A stretch of 17,087 nucleotides of DNA from Gammaproteobacteria bacterium (lineage in GTDB: Bacteria > Pseudomonadota > Gammaproteobacteria > SZUA-229). The stretch spans positions 1 to 17,087 of the forward strand of contig JAOUPA010000026.1 of the NCBI GenBank assembly GCA_029880105.1, in the 5' to 3' direction. This document shows, one piece after another, positions 1-7,164 of the stretch. Made by a program: the position numbers and the translations under genes. Position 1 is the first letter of the stretch. Each line of letters opens with the position of its first letter. The notes beneath the pieces were generated by a model. It was not told where the DNA came from. It searched no databases and was given only the letters and a program-made list of their open reading frames with translations.

Positions 1-1543
1 TAACTACACTATCGGGCAGGAAACCACGTGACATCTCCTTGAGTACATGCTTGCCGCCGTTCGGCAGCTTCATCTCCGGCGGCATGGTTGCAGCCAGCTC
101 GATCAGGTTCTGGTCGAGAAACGGTAAACGCGCCTCCAGACCCCAGGCCATGGTCATGTTGTCGACGCGCTTGACCGGGTCATCGACGATCAGCGTGGTG
201 ACATCGGCGGCCAACACGCGATCCAGGTATTCATCGGCCTCGAATTCATCGAGCAGGTCGGCCATCATTTTCGAGGTCACGTCTTCGCAGTGGAAACGGC
301 TATCGACAGTTTCCAGGTACTCATCGTGATCGCGGTCGAAGTATTCATCAGAGAACCTTTTTACACCCGTCTTGATCGAATGGTGCATACGCGGGTACCA
401 GAAGTAACCGCCAAAGACCTCATCGGCACCCTGCCCGCTCTGCACCACCTTGACCTCCTTGGAGACAACCTCGGAGAGCAGGTAAAACGCGACCGCGTCC
501 TGGCCAAACATCGGCTCGGCCATGTGCGCAAAGGCCTCAGGTAGTCTTGGCAACACCTGGTCGTTCGGTACTAAAAAACGATGATGCTCGGTGTTGAAGT
601 GCTCGGCCACGGCATCGGAGTACTCGAACTCGTTACCCTTTTCCTCAGGCTGATCTTCAAAACCAACCGAGAATGTCTTTAAACCTTTCTGTCCTGCCTC
701 GGCCAGCAGGCCAACAAGCAGGCTGGAGTCGATACCACCCGACAACAAGACACCCACCGGCACATCGGCAATCTTCACCCGTCGCTCAACGGCCTTTTTC
801 AGCGAGGCACGAATCGCCTCGACCCAGTCCTGTTCGGACATCTGCTTGTCAGGGCGTTTCGCAGCCAGCGTCCAGTAGCGTTTTTCCGTGACGCTACCGT
901 CGGGCTTGAAGATCATGTAATGCGCAGGCCTGACCTTGCGGATACCTTTTAAGATCGTGCGCGGTGCCGGCACCACGGCGTGCAGCGTGAACAGGTTATG
1001 CATTGCTGCGGCATCGATATTTTTATCGATAGCATCGTCTGCATGAATCAGTGCCTGCGTGTTCGAGGCAAATAACAGGCGCGCATCGGTCTGTGAAAAA
1101 TACAACGGCTTGATACCAACGCGGTCACGCGCAACTAATAATTCTTTTTTATTCGCATCCCAGATCGCAAACGCGAACATGCCGTGCAGCCGTTGCAGGC
1201 AGGCCTCACCCCACTCGGCATACGCACGCAGGATGACCTCGGTATCACCGGTGGATTTAAACGTATGGCCTTTGGCCTTTAATTCTTCGCGAAGCTCGGG
1301 GTAGTTGTAGATTGTTCCGTTGAATACCAATGCAAGACCGGCGCTGTCATCGACCATTGGCTGCGCGGCCTTGTCGGATAAATCAATAATCGCAAGGCGA
1401 CGATGTCCGAGCGCAACCGCGCCATTGCTATAACTGCCCTCGCTGTCCGGGCCACGCTGCACCAGCTTGGCCTTCATGCGCTCGATGCGCGCCAGGTCAG
1501 GGCTGGTATTATCGAATCTTAATTCACCGCAAATGCCGCACAT
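1..1543 (-). CDS. asnO: N-acetylglutaminylglutamine amide amidotransferase, asparagine synthase family (partial, C-terminus off window)
   Basis: This is a glutamine-dependent amidotransferase of the asparagine synthetase B fold. It is read from the ATG at 1543 to the left edge, giving 514 codons of an expected roughly 590. It begins MCGICGEL, so Cys2 is the Ntn glutaminase nucleophile, which fixes the start. The glutaminase domain shows GHRRLAIIDLS (about 47-56) and NGTIYNY (75-81). The synthetase domain has the PPi loop SGGIDSS at 268-274 and a later SGQGADEVFGGYFWYP segment. The MCGxxGELRFD opening and the QSGQGADEVFGGY-WYP region resemble the subfamily that amidates N-acetylglutaminylglutamine to the osmoprotectant NAGGN (asnO with ngs in Sinorhizobium), more than plain AsnB. 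The GNAT/ATP-grasp partner would be expected beyond the left edge. The family is certain; the exact substrate is inferred. The gene lies 27 bases after the DUF2971 gene, with only a weak GAGA-type ribosome site. Confidence 0.8.
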   Translation of the reverse strand, partial: MCGICGELRFDNTSPDLARIERMKAKLVQRGPDSEGSYSNGAVALGHRRLAIIDLSDKAAQPMVDDSAGLALVFNGTIYNYPELREELKAKGHTFKSTGDTEVILRAYAEWGEACLQRLHGMFAFAIWDANKKELLVARDRVGIKPLYFSQTDARLLFASNTQALIHADDAIDKNIDAAAMHNLFTLHAVVPAPRTILKGIRKVRPAHYMIFKPDGSVTEKRYWTLAAKRPDKQMSEQDWVEAIRASLKKAVERRVKIADVPVGVLLSGGIDSSLLVGLLAEAGQKGLKTFSVGFEDQPEEKGNEFEYSDAVAEHFNTEHHRFLVPNDQVLPRLPEAFAHMAEPMFGQDAVAFYLLSEVVSKEVKVVQSGQGADEVFGGYFWYPRMHHSIKTGVKRFSDEYFDRDHDEYLETVDSRFHCEDVTSKMMADLLDEFEADEYLDRVLAADVTTLIVDDPVKRVDNMTMAWGLEARLPFLDQNLIELAATMPPEMKLPNGGKHVLKEMSRGFLPDSVV

Positions 1544-1570
1544 GGTTTTCTCTATATTTGAATAGTCTAA

Positions 1571-2560
1571 TCATTTTAATGGAATTTCAGATTTAGAATA
1601 TACAACTTGATTTCCATATCCTTTCAATAACAGCCGATTTTTAACTTCGTCCATTTCAGCTTTTCTAGACAATGGCCCCGCCGTAACACTGGTAATGGGC
1701 AATAAATCAGTCTGCCACAAATTTTCTTGATCACCTTGAATAAAAATACACTCTAAAAAATTATTTACACCCATCTTTTCTTTAACCAAATCAGAAGGGC
1801 AAACAGCCACTGCCCTCCATTCTTTCTCCTCATGAAATCCAGAATGTTTAAAAGCCGCAACAAATGGCTCCAATACGCGCATAAAAAAGCCTAGAACGAC
1901 ACTTCTATCTTCCTCAGGAAAATTTACCACCTTAGCAACAGTGCATTCTTTGGTTGAATTTAAATAGGCAAGCATTTTTTCAATTCCCTTTCTAATTAAT
2001 ATTTTCTGTTTTGAATTATCATATATAACAGGCAGCAATTCCAAAAACCAAGGGCCACCCTTATCATCAACAGTAATTAAATTTGAGCCAAAAAAATTGA
2101 ATCCAACACAAAAACCTGTAGCTTGATTTGAATAAGCACGCCATTGACTAAGAACATCAGAATCTTCACTAAAAGAAATGACGTGAGCTTTAAATAGTTG
2201 ACCGTAAAAAGCATCATACTGACTGTAAAGTGACGCCAACTCTCTTAATAAGAACGAAGCATCTTCATCAAGAGCATCATTTAAGTAACTTTCAATTTCA
2301 TCAGTTAATAACTTCAAACCATAAACAATTTCCGTCGAATCATTTAAAAACTTATAGTGAGTAGCTCGTAAATTATTAGAGCCAACTATTCCATCAATCC
2401 CTTTTAAATCTGTGTAATGAAATAGCGTTCTAGGCGACAATTTATCTTTAGCGCATGATAAGTCTTGTATAATTTCATTTCTTTTTGACTCGATATCAGG
2501 CAATGACTCAGATAATTTTATTATTTTCAAAAAAAAATCAAATTCTTTCTCATCTTCCAC
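1571..2560 (-). CDS. DUF2971 family protein, function unknown
   Basis: A 329-residue soluble protein with no signal peptide or membrane helix. The motif series fits DUF2971: LFHYTDLKGIDGIV (46-59), ATHYKFLNDSTE (66-77), ISFSEDSDVLSQWRAY (128-143), GFCVGF (149-154) and a later EEKEWRAV. The function of this family is not established. The start is GTG at 2560: an in-frame TGA lies two codons upstream, and a strong AAAGGAG site sits 8 bases before it. The gene begins 18 bases after the hyuB stop and ends 27 bases before the asnO-like gene, so it may be co-transcribed with both. It is far richer in A+T than its neighbours: a counted sample at 2281-2340 is 27% GC, against 58% at 841-900. It also uses many AAA, ATT and TTA codons. 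This suggests horizontal acquisition. Family call is confident; function is unknown. Confidence 0.85.
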   Translation of the reverse strand: MEDEKEFDFFLKIIKLSESLPDIESKRNEIIQDLSCAKDKLSPRTLFHYTDLKGIDGIVGSNNLRATHYKFLNDSTEIVYGLKLLTDEIESYLNDALDEDASFLLRELASLYSQYDAFYGQLFKAHVISFSEDSDVLSQWRAYSNQATGFCVGFNFFGSNLITVDDKGGPWFLELLPVIYDNSKQKILIRKGIEKMLAYLNSTKECTVAKVVNFPEEDRSVVLGFFMRVLEPFVAAFKHSGFHEEKEWRAVAVCPSDLVKEKMGVNNFLECIFIQGDQENLWQTDLLPITSVTAGPLSRKAEMDEVKNRLLLKGYGNQVVYSKSEIPLK

Positions 2561-2568
2561 ATTTCATA

Positions 2569-2575
2569 CTCCTTT
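2569..2575 (-). promoter_or_regulatory. Strong Shine-Dalgarno site of the DUF2971 gene
   Basis: AAAGGAG on the minus strand, 8 bases upstream of the GTG at 2560 and inside the 18-base gap after the hyuB stop. It is a much better site than those of its minus-strand neighbours and decides the GTG start, because an in-frame TGA excludes anything further upstream. Confidence 0.8.
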
Positions 2576-2578
2576 AAG

Positions 2579-4117
2579 TTATAAACTCAAACCACCACCA
2601 CCCGGCGTCTCAATGGTTAACGTATCGCCTTTTTCAAAGTACCGATGAAATTTACCCGACAATTCTGTTTGCCCGCTATGATTCAAACCCCGAGTACCAT
2701 ATTCGGCACCCTTGATGCCCCACGGTGCATGACGGCGGCGCTCTGATAGGACCGTGACTTCAGTCGGTGCCAGGAATTCAAATTCGCGAACCAGACCATC
2801 GCCACCGCGATGCCTGCCTTCACCCCCCGAGCCACGTCGCACCTGGTAGCGTTTGACGCGCAACGGGTAATTCATTTCCAGTGATTCGATCGGTGTGTTT
2901 AATGTATTGGTCATGTGCGTCTGCACAGCATCGAGGCCATCACTGACTGCGCTCGCGCCCATGCCACCACCGATGGTTTCATAATAATCCCACGCAGCCT
3001 GCTGTGCATCTCCGACATAACCCATGGCGATATTATTCATCGAACCATGACTGGCAGCGGGGATTTTCTCCGGGATGGCCTGTGCCAGGGCACCGAGCAC
3101 AACATCGACAATGCGGGTACTGGTTTCGACATTACCCGCTGCGACCGCCGCCGGGTACTCGGCATTGAGCAGGCAGCCTTTAGGGGCGCTGATATTTATC
3201 GGTCGGAAACTGCCGGCGCAGGCGGGGGTCTGCACCGGCAACATGCAGCGGAATACATAATAAACAGCAGCAGCGGTGACAGATAACGGGCAGTTAACGT
3301 TACCATTGACCTGCGGTGAGGTGCCAGCAAAGTCAAGACTAACTTCGCCCTGCCTGACCTTGAGCGTTGCTCTGATTTCTATATCACTATGGCCAAGGCC
3401 ATCATCATCGAGCATATCGCTAAACACGTAGTCGCCATCGGCGATCTCTTTAAAACTGGCCAGCGCCAGTTGCTCGGCGTAATTGTTCAACGCGACTAGT
3501 GCGCCCTGGTACTCTGAAATACTCATACTATTAATTAGCGCCATTAGGCGGTTATGGCCGCGGCGGTTGGCAGCAATCTGGGCATTGAAGTCCCCCATCG
3601 ATTCGACCGGGTTACGCATCGCTGACATCAACTCGGCCCACTGCACGGCATTGAGTTCACCGGATTTGATCAGTCTGGTCGGTGAGATCACCACACCCTC
3701 TTGCTGCAAGCTACTGGATAACGGCATCGAACCCGGTGTTTCCGCACCGATATCGGCATGATGTGCCCTGTTAGCGACAAAGCCAAGCAAATCACCCTCG
3801 ACAAATACCGGCATGATCATGGTGACATCGGGTAGATGGGTACCGCCCATAAACGGGTCGTTGACCACCACCATGTCACCCTGTTGCCAGTCGATGGACT
3901 GTACCAGGCTGGCCATGGCATAGGCCATGCTACCAAGGTGTACGGGTATATGGGCAGCCTGGGCACAGAGCTCACCGCTGGCATCGAATACCGCGCAGGA
4001 ATAATCGAGCCGATCACGGATATTCGGCGAGAATGCCGCCTTTTGCAGGGTGACACCCATTTCTTCACAAATTGCATCGATTCGGTTGGCAAATATACTG
4101 AGGGCTATCGCATCCAT
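2579..4117 (-). CDS. hyuB: Hydantoinase B / 5-oxoprolinase beta-type subunit (HyuB family)
   Basis: A 512-residue HyuB-family protein, about the usual length. Members pair with HyuA to open cyclic imides or 5-oxoproline with ATP, or form part of acetone and acetophenone carboxylases. Visible family signatures are AHIPVHLGSM (55-64), NDPFMGGTHLPDVTM (86-100), NRAHHADIGAETPGSMP (116-132) and a C-terminal glycine-rich TPGGGG tail. The substrate cannot be read from sequence. The ATG at 4117 is the start chosen; no clear ribosome site precedes it. HyuB normally follows a hyuA gene, yet here the next gene upstream is divergent (4281) and unrelated, so HyuA must be encoded elsewhere or be absent. 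It is followed at 18 bases by the DUF2971 gene. Base composition resembles the asnO-like gene and the plus-strand genes rather than the DUF2971 gene. Confidence 0.9.
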   Translation of the reverse strand: MDAIALSIFANRIDAICEEMGVTLQKAAFSPNIRDRLDYSCAVFDASGELCAQAAHIPVHLGSMAYAMASLVQSIDWQQGDMVVVNDPFMGGTHLPDVTMIMPVFVEGDLLGFVANRAHHADIGAETPGSMPLSSSLQQEGVVISPTRLIKSGELNAVQWAELMSAMRNPVESMGDFNAQIAANRRGHNRLMALINSMSISEYQGALVALNNYAEQLALASFKEIADGDYVFSDMLDDDGLGHSDIEIRATLKVRQGEVSLDFAGTSPQVNGNVNCPLSVTAAAVYYVFRCMLPVQTPACAGSFRPINISAPKGCLLNAEYPAAVAAGNVETSTRIVDVVLGALAQAIPEKIPAASHGSMNNIAMGYVGDAQQAAWDYYETIGGGMGASAVSDGLDAVQTHMTNTLNTPIESLEMNYPLRVKRYQVRRGSGGEGRHRGGDGLVREFEFLAPTEVTVLSERRRHAPWGIKGAEYGTRGLNHSGQTELSGKFHRYFEKGDTLTIETPGGGGLSL

Positions 4118-4280
4118 CTGGCATCCATTGGGATAAACGTTTGAATAAATTAGGGTTAATACCCGAGTATTTTCAATTAAATGATAATTATTCGTAAATT
4201 AGAGTTGCATTATACACCCGTCTGTCCTATCTTTAGCGCCAGCAAAAATCCAATAAAATTTGTAACCTCGAGGAAACAAT
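4118..4280. promoter_or_regulatory. Divergent intergenic region between hyuB and the PuuD-like gene
   Basis: An AT-rich 163-base region that must hold the promoters of both divergent genes. For the plus-strand gene the best pair I see is TTGCAT (4205-4210), 17 bases, then TATCTT (4228-4233). No equally good pair was found for hyuB. The region also holds an AATGATAATTATT stretch at 4180-4192, which resembles part of a Fur box, and a small GGGT-TAAT-ACCC hairpin at 4153-4164. A good GAGGA ribosome site at 4270-4274 serves the 4281 start. All promoter calls are by eye. Confidence 0.5.
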
Positions 4281-4883
4281 ATGAACCCTTTAATGACTAT
4301 CAAAGGCACACTGGCCGTTGGTTTTGTTCTGGCGCTGGCTGTCGCTTTCGGCCTTGGCGGCGGAATTAATGGTATGAGCCTGGTGATCTGGCTGCACGTT
4401 CTGGCTGGTGTCGTCTGGATCGGCCTGCTCTACTACTTTAACTTCGTACAGGTTCCCGGTGTTGGCAAGGCACTGGCAGAAGCCGAAAGCGGTGGCCCTG
4501 GCCCTGCTGCGATCAACAAATACGTCGCCCCGACTGCCCTGCTGTGGTTCCGTATGGCAGCTGCGGTAACCTGGCTGACCGGCCTGAGCGGCCTGGCACA
4601 GCTGGGTGGCGGTATGCAGGGTATCTGGAATGCCTTTATGCTGTCTGGCGACATGGCTGTTATCGGCCTGGGCGCATGGCTGGGTACTATCATGCTGTTC
4701 AATGTCTGGGTTCTGATATGGCCAAACCAGAAGAAGATTCTTGGTCTGGATGGACAGCAACACAGCCCTGAAGCCATCGCTACCGCGAAGAAAGTCGCCC
4801 TGCTGGCTTCTCGTACCAACACCGCACTATCGATTCCGATGCTGCTGTGCATGGTCGGTTATGCCCACGGCCTGACATTCTAA
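4281..4883 (+). CDS. Membrane protein with urate oxidase N-terminal (PuuD-like) domain
   Basis: A 200-residue integral membrane protein. Hydrophobic segments lie at about 11-27, 33-53, 84-103, 122-146 and 182-198. The segment WLHVLAGVVWIGLLYYFNFVQVP (from 37) and the late SRTNTALSIPML (177-188) are the hallmarks of the urate oxidase N-terminal membrane domain family found in PuuD. PuuD-type urate hydroxylases carry a C-terminal cytochrome c; this protein ends right after the last helix and has no CXXCH motif, so electron transfer would need a separate cytochrome. His39 in helix 2 and His196 near the end are possible haem or metal ligands by inference. The start has a GAGGA site six bases upstream. 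No purine-catabolism genes are adjacent, so a role in urate oxidation is not supported by context. The gene is a single-gene unit, bounded by a divergent promoter region and a terminator. Confidence 0.85.
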   Translation: MNPLMTIKGTLAVGFVLALAVAFGLGGGINGMSLVIWLHVLAGVVWIGLLYYFNFVQVPGVGKALAEAESGGPGPAAINKYVAPTALLWFRMAAAVTWLTGLSGLAQLGGGMQGIWNAFMLSGDMAVIGLGAWLGTIMLFNVWVLIWPNQKKILGLDGQQHSPEAIATAKKVALLASRTNTALSIPMLLCMVGYAHGLTF

Positions 4884-4905
4884 GTTAACCCGGTTAGTTA
4901 ACTGT

Positions 4906-4935
4906 AAAAGGCGAGCCGCTAGCGGCTCGCCTTTT
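4906..4935 (+). terminator. Symmetrical rho-independent terminator
   Basis: A perfect 30-base palindrome. The stem core is GGCGAGCCG with a CTAG loop, flanked by AAAA on the left and TTTT on the right. It lies 22 bases after the stop of the PuuD-like gene. Being symmetrical, it could stop transcription from either side. It separates this gene from the argD unit. Confidence 0.85.
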
Positions 4936-4961
4936 CTCATTTCAGGGCCCGACAAACACGC

Positions 4962-4989
4962 TTGTACATCTAACTCGATCTAGTATAAT
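4962..4989 (+). promoter_or_regulatory. Candidate sigma-70 promoter of the argD operon
   Basis: A perfect -10 TATAAT (4984-4989) lies 16 bases after TTGTAC (4962-4967). The -35 is weak, matching the consensus at three positions. It lies between the terminator of the previous gene and argD, predicting a start near 4996 and a leader of about 57 bases. I see no convincing ArgR operator over it, though I could only look by eye. Confidence 0.55.
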
Positions 4990-5000
4990 CAGGCGTTTAG

Positions 5001-5025
5001 CGGTGGCCAAGGCCACCGTTTTTAG
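5001..5025 (+). terminator. Terminator-like hairpin in the argD leader
   Basis: CGGTGGC and GCCACCG form a 7-bp GC-rich stem around a CAAG loop (5001-5018), followed at once by TTTTTAG and then TTTTC. It lies downstream of the TATAAT at 4984 and upstream of the argD start at 5053, so a transcript from that promoter would meet it within about 25-30 bases. It could be a premature terminator or attenuator, or the end of a very short RNA. Function is unproven. Confidence 0.55.
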
Positions 5026-5052
5026 TTTTCTAGAATACGCAGACATAACGAT

Positions 5053-6243
5053 ATGGCAAATAATGAACACATAATGAGTACCTATGCCTCCGCATCGGTC
5101 ACTTTTGAATCAGGCAAAGGCGCGGTACTCACCGACACCAATGGCAAGGAATACCTGGACGCCTTATCCGGTATTGCAGTTTGTGGCCTGGGTCATGCAC
5201 ACCCGGCTGTGGCAAAAGCAATCTCCGAGCAGGCCAACAAACTGCTGCACACATCGAACCTCTACCAGATAAAGAATCAGCAGTTGCTGGCAGATAAACT
5301 CTGTGAACATTCCGGGCTCGACCGCGTATTCTTTTCTAACTCAGGTGCCGAAGCCAATGAAGCCGCAATCAAGCTGGCACGTCTCTATGGCCACAAAAAA
5401 AATATTGATGTGCCGACTATCATCGTTATGGAAAACAGTTTTCATGGTCGTACCATGGCCACGCTCACTGCAACAGGTAGTCGCAAGGTACAGGCTGGCT
5501 TTGAACCGCTAGTACAGGGTTTTGTACGCGCGCCATATAACGATATCGAGGCGGTCAAAAACATTGCAAAAAATAACAGCAACATTGTTGCAGTTATGGT
5601 TGAACCTGTTCAGGGTGAAAGTGGTGTGCGTATTCCCGATGCTGACTACCTGAACAAGCTAAGAGAGTTGTGTGACCAGAAAGACTGGTTACTGATTCTT
5701 GATGAAATTCAAACCGGCATGGGCCGTACTGGTGAATGGTTTGCCTTCCAGCACAATAAAATTAAACCCGATGTGATGACATTGGCGAAAGCACTCGGCA
5801 ACGGTGTACCGATAGGCGCCTGCCTGGCTACTGAAAAAGCAGCATCGGTAATGAAACCTGGCAACCACGGTTCTACCTTCGGCGGTAACCCACTCGCCTG
5901 CGCTGCGGGGCTGGCAGTAATCAATACCATGGAATCAGAGCAGCTGGTTAATAAAGCCAGGGATATGGGTGCGTATTTGCTCAATGCCTTGCAAAAAGAA
6001 CTGTCTCATGTTGAAGGTGTGCGGGATGTGCGTGGCCTTGGTTTAATGTTAGGCATTGAACTCAAGCAGCCGTGCACAGAATTATTCAGCCAGGCATTGG
6101 AACAGGGCCTGTTGATAGCCATACAATCTGAAACGATTATTCGTCTGTTACCGCCACTGATTCTAAGTAAAGAGCAGGCAGACACCATTGTGCAGAAGAT
6201 CACCCTGCTTGTAACTAACCTGCTACAGCAAAAGGCAGCCTGA
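5053..6243 (+). CDS. argD: Acetylornithine aminotransferase
   Basis: A 396-residue class III, PLP-dependent aminotransferase, normal length for ArgD. It transfers an amino group between glutamate and N-acetylglutamate semialdehyde to give N-acetylornithine in arginine synthesis, and often also serves succinyldiaminopimelate in lysine synthesis. Signatures seen are YLDALSGIAVCGLGHAHP (34-51), SNSGAEANEAA (95-105), SFHGRT (129-134) and LDEIQTGMGRTG (216-227) with Asp217 for the PLP ring nitrogen. TLAKALGNG carries the Schiff-base Lys246. The ATG at 5053 has no good Shine-Dalgarno; Met8 (5074) is a weaker alternative. The adjacent ornithine carbamoyltransferase gene, seven bases downstream, supports ArgD over other class III aminotransferases. 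It is the first gene of a long run of co-directional genes. Confidence 0.95.
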   Translation: MANNEHIMSTYASASVTFESGKGAVLTDTNGKEYLDALSGIAVCGLGHAHPAVAKAISEQANKLLHTSNLYQIKNQQLLADKLCEHSGLDRVFFSNSGAEANEAAIKLARLYGHKKNIDVPTIIVMENSFHGRTMATLTATGSRKVQAGFEPLVQGFVRAPYNDIEAVKNIAKNNSNIVAVMVEPVQGESGVRIPDADYLNKLRELCDQKDWLLILDEIQTGMGRTGEWFAFQHNKIKPDVMTLAKALGNGVPIGACLATEKAASVMKPGNHGSTFGGNPLACAAGLAVINTMESEQLVNKARDMGAYLLNALQKELSHVEGVRDVRGLGLMLGIELKQPCTELFSQALEQGLLIAIQSETIIRLLPPLILSKEQADTIVQKITLLVTNLLQQKAA

Positions 6244-6250
6244 GTTTGTC

Positions 6251-7156
6251 ATGACACTACGCCACTTTTTAACGTTAACTGATCTCGATCGGAGTGAGTT
6301 CAAAACGCTTTTAAACAGGGCAATTAAACTCAAGGCCATGCATCGCAAGGGCGAGATTTATGAGCCATTGAGAAATAAAGTGCTGGCGATGATTTTTGAA
6401 AAATCATCAACCCGTACTCGGGTATCTTTTGAAACCGGCATGGCACACTTTGGTGGACATGCCCTGTTTTTATCACCCCGTGACACCCAGCTTGGTCGCG
6501 GCGAGCCGATTGAAGATAGCGCCCGTGTTCTTTCCAGCATGGCCGACTGCATTATGGTGCGCACCTTCGAACACGAAAAAATTGAACTGTTTGCAAAATA
6601 CTCCTCGGTACCGGTTATTAATGGCCTGACTGATGATGTGCACCCCTGCCAGCTTCTTGCAGATATGCAAACTTATCTCGAACATCGTGGTGATATTCAG
6701 GGCAAAACCGTGACCTGGGTTGGCGATGGCAATAATATGTGTCATTCATATATGCATGCTGCCAAACTGCTGGACTTCAAACTCAATATTACCTGTCCCG
6801 AAGGTTATGAGCCCAACCAGGCCTTTATCGATGAAACTGCTGCGCATATCGAGCTGTTTACCGATCCCGAAAAGGCCTGTGAAAATGCCGACCTAGTAGT
6901 CACTGATGTCTGGGCAAGCATGGGCCAGGAAGAGGAACAGGCGCAACGCATCAAGGCATTCAGGCCTTACCAGGTCAACACAGAGTTAATGCGGCTCGCC
7001 AAAAATGACGCACTATTCATGCACTGCCTGCCCGCACACCGTGGCGAGGAAGTCAGTGCCGATGTGATCGATGGTAAACAAAGCGTTGCCTGGGACGAAG
7101 CTGAAAATCGCCTGCATGCACAGAAGGCCCTGCTCGAATTCCTGCTTGTTCCCTGA
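6251..7156 (+). CDS. argF: Ornithine carbamoyltransferase
   Basis: A 301-residue anabolic-type ornithine transcarbamylase, which joins carbamoyl phosphate and ornithine to make citrulline in the cytoplasm. The carbamoyl phosphate site is seen as KSSTRTRVSFE (51-61) and HPCQLLADMQT (131-141). The ornithine side shows TDVWASMGQE (218-227) and HCLPAHRGEEV (258-268). The length fits the shorter argF form common in proteobacteria. It starts seven bases after the argD stop, and only eight bases separate it from the GTG of lptD. There is no room for a terminator or a full promoter at that junction, so lptD is probably read from the same transcript or from a promoter inside argF. Confidence 0.97.
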   Translation: MTLRHFLTLTDLDRSEFKTLLNRAIKLKAMHRKGEIYEPLRNKVLAMIFEKSSTRTRVSFETGMAHFGGHALFLSPRDTQLGRGEPIEDSARVLSSMADCIMVRTFEHEKIELFAKYSSVPVINGLTDDVHPCQLLADMQTYLEHRGDIQGKTVTWVGDGNNMCHSYMHAAKLLDFKLNITCPEGYEPNQAFIDETAAHIELFTDPEKACENADLVVTDVWASMGQEEEQAQRIKAFRPYQVNTELMRLAKNDALFMHCLPAHRGEEVSADVIDGKQSVAWDEAENRLHAQKALLEFLLVP

Positions 7157-7164
7157 TTTGCACC

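Noticed and set aside
39..1304. Several short plus-strand frames across the left end
   Set aside because: All lie antisense to the asnO-like reading frame, which is continuous from 1543 to the window edge with complete glutaminase and synthetase motifs.
2915..3286. Plus-strand open frame of 123 codons inside hyuB
   Set aside because: It is antisense to a clear HyuB coding region, has no family likeness, no ribosome site and a shadow-like composition.
4290..4763. Minus-strand open frame of 157 codons opposite the PuuD-like gene
   Set aside because: It runs antisense to a well supported membrane protein gene, and its Gln/Cys/His-rich translation matches no known fold. Another antisense frame (4433-4852) overlaps it, so it is a by-product of the GC-rich coding sequence.
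4884..4902. Two GTTAAC palindromes seven bases apart after the PuuD-like gene
   Set aside because: Short and AT-rich, without a convincing stem or known regulator match. The strong terminator right after it explains the region.
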